Positions 6,401 to 9,322 of a DNA stretch of 9,322 nucleotides are shown one piece after another. A program made the position numbers and the translations under genes. The notes under the pieces were generated by a model. That model was not told where the DNA came from and did no database searches. It saw only the letters and a list, made by a program, of their open reading frames with translations. Numbering within the stretch: the first letter of the stretch is position 1; every line of letters starts with the position of its first letter. The DNA is from Euryarchaeota archaeon UBA39 (lineage in GTDB: Archaea; Thermoplasmatota; Poseidoniia; Poseidoniales; Thalassarchaeaceae), in contig DAQW01000102.1 of the NCBI GenBank assembly GCA_002503045.1, forward strand, positions 21,982 to 31,303. Reading direction: 5' to 3'.

Positions 6401-8080
6401 TGTGCGGCTGATGAAATATATGAATTTGTAATTCCTTGGTCAGATTTGGGATTAGCCCCTCGTTATACCACGCGAATCAAGGTAGTTTCAGCGTGGTCAG
6501 ATTCACTTTCATATGGTGATGGAGATGATGTTGAGATAGCACCTCCAGCCCCCGCCGAGATAGTTCTCCCTGATCTTGAAGAATGGGTGACATTGCTCGA
6601 ATTTGATGATGCATCTGGTGATGAAAATGGTGATGGAGATTACACTTATCCTTTAGCCAGTGATTTTACTCCTGGAAGCGGCTTATTTGATGGAACATCA
6701 ATGAAGATTAGTCAGAGCGCTTGGAATGCTCGTTTTGAGATTGAAATGGCAGAGATGACTGATTATTGGAGTCTTTCGAATGGCTTTAGTCATCAGATTG
6801 TTCAGATATATGTGGATCAGGGCGAATCAATTTCAGGACGAACTCAGATGCTTGAAGGTGCTAATGCAGAAGTACACCCTGATTGGGCATGGGAAGTTGC
6901 AATTTCTGCAACTGGAGAACCGGGTGCAGTAAAGGCAGTAAATGCTGCAACAGGTGAAACTAGTGCCAAAGGAATCGAGGTTTCAGGAGATGTTGAAACA
7001 AAAACAATCACAATTACTGTTTCAAAGAATGTGATTGGTTCTGACGTTCCTAACTATCGTTTCATCGTTGTTCTTGGTAGTCAAGATGGATTTGGAACTG
7101 GAAAATGGAGAGATGTAGATGCCACTGCAAAAACATGGCGTCTCGGAGGAGGAGCCGACCCGTCAACAGTTGATGGAGTAGATTACGATCCAAATATTAT
7201 TGACATAATGCTCCCTGAGGGTGACCAAGCATCTATGTTGAGTAGCTATGATGTCGATACACGACAATTTGCGGTTTTGACTGGTTTTGCTCTTCCAGAA
7301 GTAGCCCAACAAGTGTATGGGGCCAAGGTAGCTGGAACCACTGCTAATTCTGCAATTCTTGAATGGTCTACAACTCAACCAGAATCTGGAATTGTAACGT
7401 GTACATCTAGCGAAAATAATTCAAATGAATGGGATGAGTCTATTTTGTCTCCTTCAGGAATAGATTCACTTTCTCATACAATTCAGTTAACTGGATTAAG
7501 TACCTCTACATCTTATTCTTGTAACATTTCTGTAGGAGTTTCAACTCCTGTTTTTATTCAATTTAATACTTCTAATGAGATTGATAATACTCCGCCAGAA
7601 GTCCTGAATCTGGCCATTCAGTTGCTCACTGGAGGTTCACTGAAGGTAACTTGGTATACTAGTGAAGAGACTACGGAATCTATCGAAGTAAATGGTCAGA
7701 CATTTGTTGGAGATTCGGTAGCTCTTAGGAAGAATCATGACATGACCATTACTCCAAATCCGGTCTTACCTGCCTTGCAGACATTTACTCTTACAGTATC
7801 TGTTTTGGATGCATCTGGAAATAGTAATTCATCTAGTATTCAATTCACGATTAGCGAAGAAGAAGCATCTTCTCCATTACCTGATCAATCTTCAGATTCT
7901 ACCGAATGCAGTACGTTAGATGGCGATGAATGTGTCAATCCATCTTCCAATAATGGAGCATTGATTTTTGGTTCTGCAATTGTCGTGATTCTATTGGTGA
8001 TGTTTGCATTGATGAGGACGAGAATTTCTGAGAATGAGATTTTAGATGGCCTTGTTCAAGAATTAGATGATATTGAATAA
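3440..8080 (+). CDS. Secreted, membrane-anchored GH57 amylopullulanase-like alpha-glucanase, multidomain
   Basis: This is a predicted cell-surface enzyme that hydrolyses alpha-1,4 (possibly also alpha-1,6) bonds in starch- or glycogen-like polymers. Domains over 1546 residues are: signal peptide (hydrophobic 19-35, cleavage near 37-39); a DOMON/CBM9-like domain starting I-T-I-D-G-D-A-S-D-W (44-53, to about 237); and the GH57 catalytic region (about 252-820). The GH57 motifs are H-Q-H-Q-P-Y-Y (260-266), G-Q-V-E-L-T-T-T-P-Y-Y-H-P (492-504), G-M-W-P-S-E with nucleophile E557, M-D-G-E-N with acid/base D673, W-I-D-G (732-735) and G-S-D-W-Y-W-W-Y-G (785-793). A second DOMON-like domain (about 846-1035) follows, then a glucodextranase-C-like domain (about 1045-1285; W-R-L-G-G-G and P-N-I-I-D-I-M-L-P near its end), two fibronectin-III-like domains (about 1291-1377 and 1384-1472), a Ser/Asp stalk with C1490 and C1498, one membrane helix (1506-1525) and a 21-residue acidic tail. 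I count at least 16 N-x-S/T sequons, concentrated outside the catalytic core. The start may instead be Met9 at 3464, which follows GAGGGTG. Exact specificity is inferred. Confidence 0.92.
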   Translation: MVEGAPTIMDERLSNQSRVALGLIFLFITPIFVGLSSASTPDEITIDGDASDWPNSTLMGEDENGVSLYLTWNSTHLFVGWNGTDWASNEEGADLFVYLNTTSGGTSLSKEWGLSHVLPFAADYALVLEDSDYHAIIAEQDGVWETTHEENSATDSHTFPGDRFIGWSGNMQTEIAIPWEAIGSPTSVDFVVWAQWQDQGNVWTSFPAQNPASSNGAETFTHMYHLQDRNISIEPSSMEILASSGVNKADDALNVAIVFHQHQPYYKNKLTGMFELPWVRVHAMTEYVDSPGILAQYPGTQVTYNLVPSFLEQLVDYHRNETPDIHTDFARRSWPIHSNGTVADYPNATSLELHTMQFQSFWNSGWIYNVSSEDPNAWVLPASQRYKELYDATLHNLKPATIMDDELLSPQDLLDLQVLWYLFQFSPDYVQGEYSSFFTQPNETPSQFDQGLMDLFTQGRDFTPSDLTYVIDQQHAHMANVLPMYSQLADRGQVELTTTPYYHPIMPLLMMDGWTFEDGIRVNKDAWPEDVTTHLTNGMNLFEAELGFRPTGMWPSEQAVSPPMVQPVSDVGIEWMVTDEEILAKSTSQGGGMIDVEDAAQLATPWIVEGENGGDIAVIFRDRVISDRVAFQYGSMTPEAAVSDFLSYLDGIRSELIAAGEDPSEHLLTVAMDGENWMFMSEFQHSDNARPFIHEWYSRLSSHPTVVTTTPSAFLAHNHSLPRIETIGTGSWIDGTLSTWAGEADESLAWQRLVEARSALVEFELQYPDDSGLELAWESLYIAEGSDWYWWYGLDQDSGYDEMWDVLFKVHLSNIYRAINLDLPPYLQDLWTNPALPDEAASAIIEPMIDGIALPGEWDGAAIYSADSVDGGDLDIDSFHLGYDASNLYIRVDMTSPNQIEALNHSQDADLAIYFMQPNAQNFNEVQTNFRTYFGNQILGFPAKKMVAFDFEQLRDDGQAKWNLFDARGKVGDNEQWALTGSSILGGCAADEIYEFVIPWSDLGLAPRYTTRIKVVSAWSDSLSYGDGDDVEIAPPAPAEIVLPDLEEWVTLLEFDDASGDENGDGDYTYPLASDFTPGSGLFDGTSMKISQSAWNARFEIEMAEMTDYWSLSNGFSHQIVQIYVDQGESISGRTQMLEGANAEVHPDWAWEVAISATGEPGAVKAVNAATGETSAKGIEVSGDVETKTITITVSKNVIGSDVPNYRFIVVLGSQDGFGTGKWRDVDATAKTWRLGGGADPSTVDGVDYDPNIIDIMLPEGDQASMLSSYDVDTRQFAVLTGFALPEVAQQVYGAKVAGTTANSAILEWSTTQPESGIVTCTSSENNSNEWDESILSPSGIDSLSHTIQLTGLSTSTSYSCNISVGVSTPVFIQFNTSNEIDNTPPEVLNLAIQLLTGGSLKVTWYTSEETTESIEVNGQTFVGDSVALRKNHDMTITPNPVLPALQTFTLTVSVLDASGNSNSSSIQFTISEEEASSPLPDQSSDSTECSTLDGDECVNPSSNNGALIFGSAIVVILLVMFALMRTRISENEILDGLVQELDDIE

Positions 8081-9322
8081 TTATGCAAATGGAATGCTTG
8101 CTGTTTCATGAGTGTGTAGATTCACTACTGTAAGGATCGCAGGTCTGGGTTGAAATCCCAAGGTTCGTTGGTAACCGGTTTGATCTTGCCATGTGCTACT
8201 GTGGATTAATTTGACTCCCTTGTAATCTGAAACATGATGGCCATGTACGTGACCAGTAACAAAAATATCTGGAATTGTTCGAATTACTAAATTATCTTCT
8301 GGTTCAGGAGCTAGAGGTGTTTTTCCGCCCCATGAGGGTGCCAGATGTCTTCGATCAATCATTGCTCGCATCGCTGCTTCAGGTCTATCATAGGAGACGT
8401 TTCTCATCTTAGAAACGAAATCGTCAATGCTTTTTCCATGATAAGATAGGATTCTTACTCCGTGTAAACTGAAGTCACATGGGTTTCCAACAAATGTTGT
8501 GTTGTTGTAGTCTTGCTGAAGTTCTGGGTCTAATGCTGGTTGAGGTTCTGCAGGTCTTACCGCATCATGATTTCCGGGGAGAAGAAGAACATCGACCCAA
8601 TCAGGAAGTGGTTCCAATAGACGGGCTAATCCTCCATATTGGTTGAAGAGGTCAGGGATGGCTAACTCTTTTTCTTGATTTGGATAAATTCCTACTCCAT
8701 CAACACCATCTCCACTAATAACAAAGTAACGAATTGTTTTTGCTAGTGGGTCAGTATTGAACCACTCAACCATTTTATGCCATTGAGCCTCCAAGAAAGT
8801 CTTCGAACCGAGATGAACATCAGATAGAAATGCCACCGAAATTGCTTGATCAGCAGGTGCAGAATTCTTCTGATGTTCCCTAAGAGGGGGGAAATGGATT
8901 TCTTCTGCGATGAAAGTATCTCTTCTTCCTCTTTCAGATTTAAGCCGTCCTGTAATCCCAATAACATCATCTGGCATTAATCCAGTTCTGAGTGGATGTT
9001 CCTCTCCAAATTCAGGTCTATTGTACATTATACACTCTATTTCTGCCCCCTCATCTTCTAGAGTGAATCTAAGATGGCCACCATTCTTTGTGTATGTTGG
9101 AGAGTTTACAATTCCAATTAGGGAGCAATCTTCTTCTCTATATCTCGGTTTATTCATCGAAACTTCGCCGATTTGAGTGGGTCTATATGGCAAGATTCTT
9201 GAATCAATAATCATCTTTTTTATTGTCATCAACCTATCATTAAAACAAGAGAGTATGTCGCTCATTCTTCCTTCTGTTATACTATTTCCAGTAATATCAA
9301 AATGAACGTTTAATTCCATATC
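8081..9322 (-). CDS. polB: DNA polymerase II (family D) small subunit DP1, 3'-5' exonuclease (5' end outside window)
   Basis: DP1 is the proofreading subunit of the euryarchaeal replicative polymerase PolD and partners the large subunit DP2 (polC), which is not in this window. Counting from the Met at 9319, 412 residues are visible: the conserved V-H-F-D-I-T-G-N-S block (5-13), an OB-fold (about 62-145), then a calcineurin-like phosphoesterase domain. The metal and catalytic residues are all present: D167 and H169 in S-D-V-H, D204 in S-G-D, N250 and H251 in P-G-N-H-D, H294 in Y-H-G-K-S, and H357 and H359 in G-H-V-H. R-P-A-E-P-Q-P (255-261) is a DP1 signature. The exonuclease is therefore predicted active. 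Known DP1 proteins are about 500-610 residues and have an N-terminal region before the F-D-I-T-G-N-S block. The codon before this Met is in-frame GAT, so the true start probably lies beyond the edge. Its stop abuts the GH57 stop with no spacer. Confidence 0.95.
   Translation of the reverse strand, partial: DMELNVHFDITGNSITEGRMSDILSCFNDRLMTIKKMIIDSRILPYRPTQIGEVSMNKPRYREEDCSLIGIVNSPTYTKNGGHLRFTLEDEGAEIECIMYNRPEFGEEHPLRTGLMPDDVIGITGRLKSERGRRDTFIAEEIHFPPLREHQKNSAPADQAISVAFLSDVHLGSKTFLEAQWHKMVEWFNTDPLAKTIRYFVISGDGVDGVGIYPNQEKELAIPDLFNQYGGLARLLEPLPDWVDVLLLPGNHDAVRPAEPQPALDPELQQDYNNTTFVGNPCDFSLHGVRILSYHGKSIDDFVSKMRNVSYDRPEAAMRAMIDRRHLAPSWGGKTPLAPEPEDNLVIRTIPDIFVTGHVHGHHVSDYKGVKLIHSSTWQDQTGYQRTLGFQPRPAILTVVNLHTHETASIPFA

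Noticed and set aside
9260..9319. Met at 9319 as the true DP1 start
   Set aside because: The frame stays open to the window edge, and this Met sits just before the internal F-D-I-T-G-N-S block that normally follows an N-terminal region, so the gene is treated as partial.
1..9322. CRISPR array, insertion sequence, defence island or other undescribed system
   Set aside because: There are no regularly spaced short repeats, transposase motifs, terminal inverted repeats or toxin/nuclease cassettes. The genes have coherent metabolic, surface and replication roles.

Overview
This window is almost fully coding (about 98%) and moderately AT-rich. It most likely comes from a planktonic marine euryarchaeon, with Marine Group II (Candidatus Poseidoniia) the best fit. 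The evidence is: (i) the right-hand gene encodes DP1, the small exonuclease subunit of the D-family DNA polymerase, which is archaeal; (ii) the long exported proteins are rich in N-x-S/T sequons and end in a membrane helix; (iii) the left-edge protein carries a C-T-D-x-N-A-T-N-Y / D-D-G-S-C type repeat and Cys-rich W-D-G-S repeats of the kind seen in marine surface proteins; (iv) Shine-Dalgarno sites sit next to TATA-like promoter elements. The taxonomic assignment is inference, not a database result.

Layout, left to right. Positions 2-454 (+) are the C-terminal end of a surface protein whose start lies outside the window. Positions 457-1722 (-) encode a compact 4-alpha-glucanotransferase (MalQ, GH77). 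Positions 1731-3344 (-) encode a short alpha-glucan phosphorylase (GT35). The last two form an operon transcribed leftward, with the phosphorylase first. A 95-bp divergent promoter region (3345-3439) separates them from a very large rightward gene (3440-8080). That gene encodes a secreted, membrane-anchored GH57 amylopullulanase-like glucanase with carbohydrate-binding, glucodextranase-C-like and fibronectin-III-like modules. Positions 8081-9322 (-) encode DP1, which runs off the right edge.

The three central genes make a coherent alpha-glucan utilisation locus. The GH57 enzyme would cut starch- or glycogen-like polymer at the outer cell surface. Imported maltodextrins would then be rearranged by MalQ and phosphorolysed to glucose-1-phosphate by the phosphorylase. 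No transporter or transcription factor gene is in the window, so uptake and regulation depend on genes elsewhere. The shared divergent promoter carries a perfect 8-bp palindrome and a near-perfect 10-bp inverted repeat that could serve co-regulation.

Both convergent gene junctions are extremely tight: 2 bp between stops at the left and 0 bp at the right. I see no RNA genes, mobile elements, CRISPR arrays, origins or convincing terminators. No stretch over 300 bases lacks a gene. I do not see evidence for a wholly novel system; the most distinctive items are the anchored multidomain GH57 protein, the miniaturised cytoplasmic enzymes paired with it, and the shared promoter.
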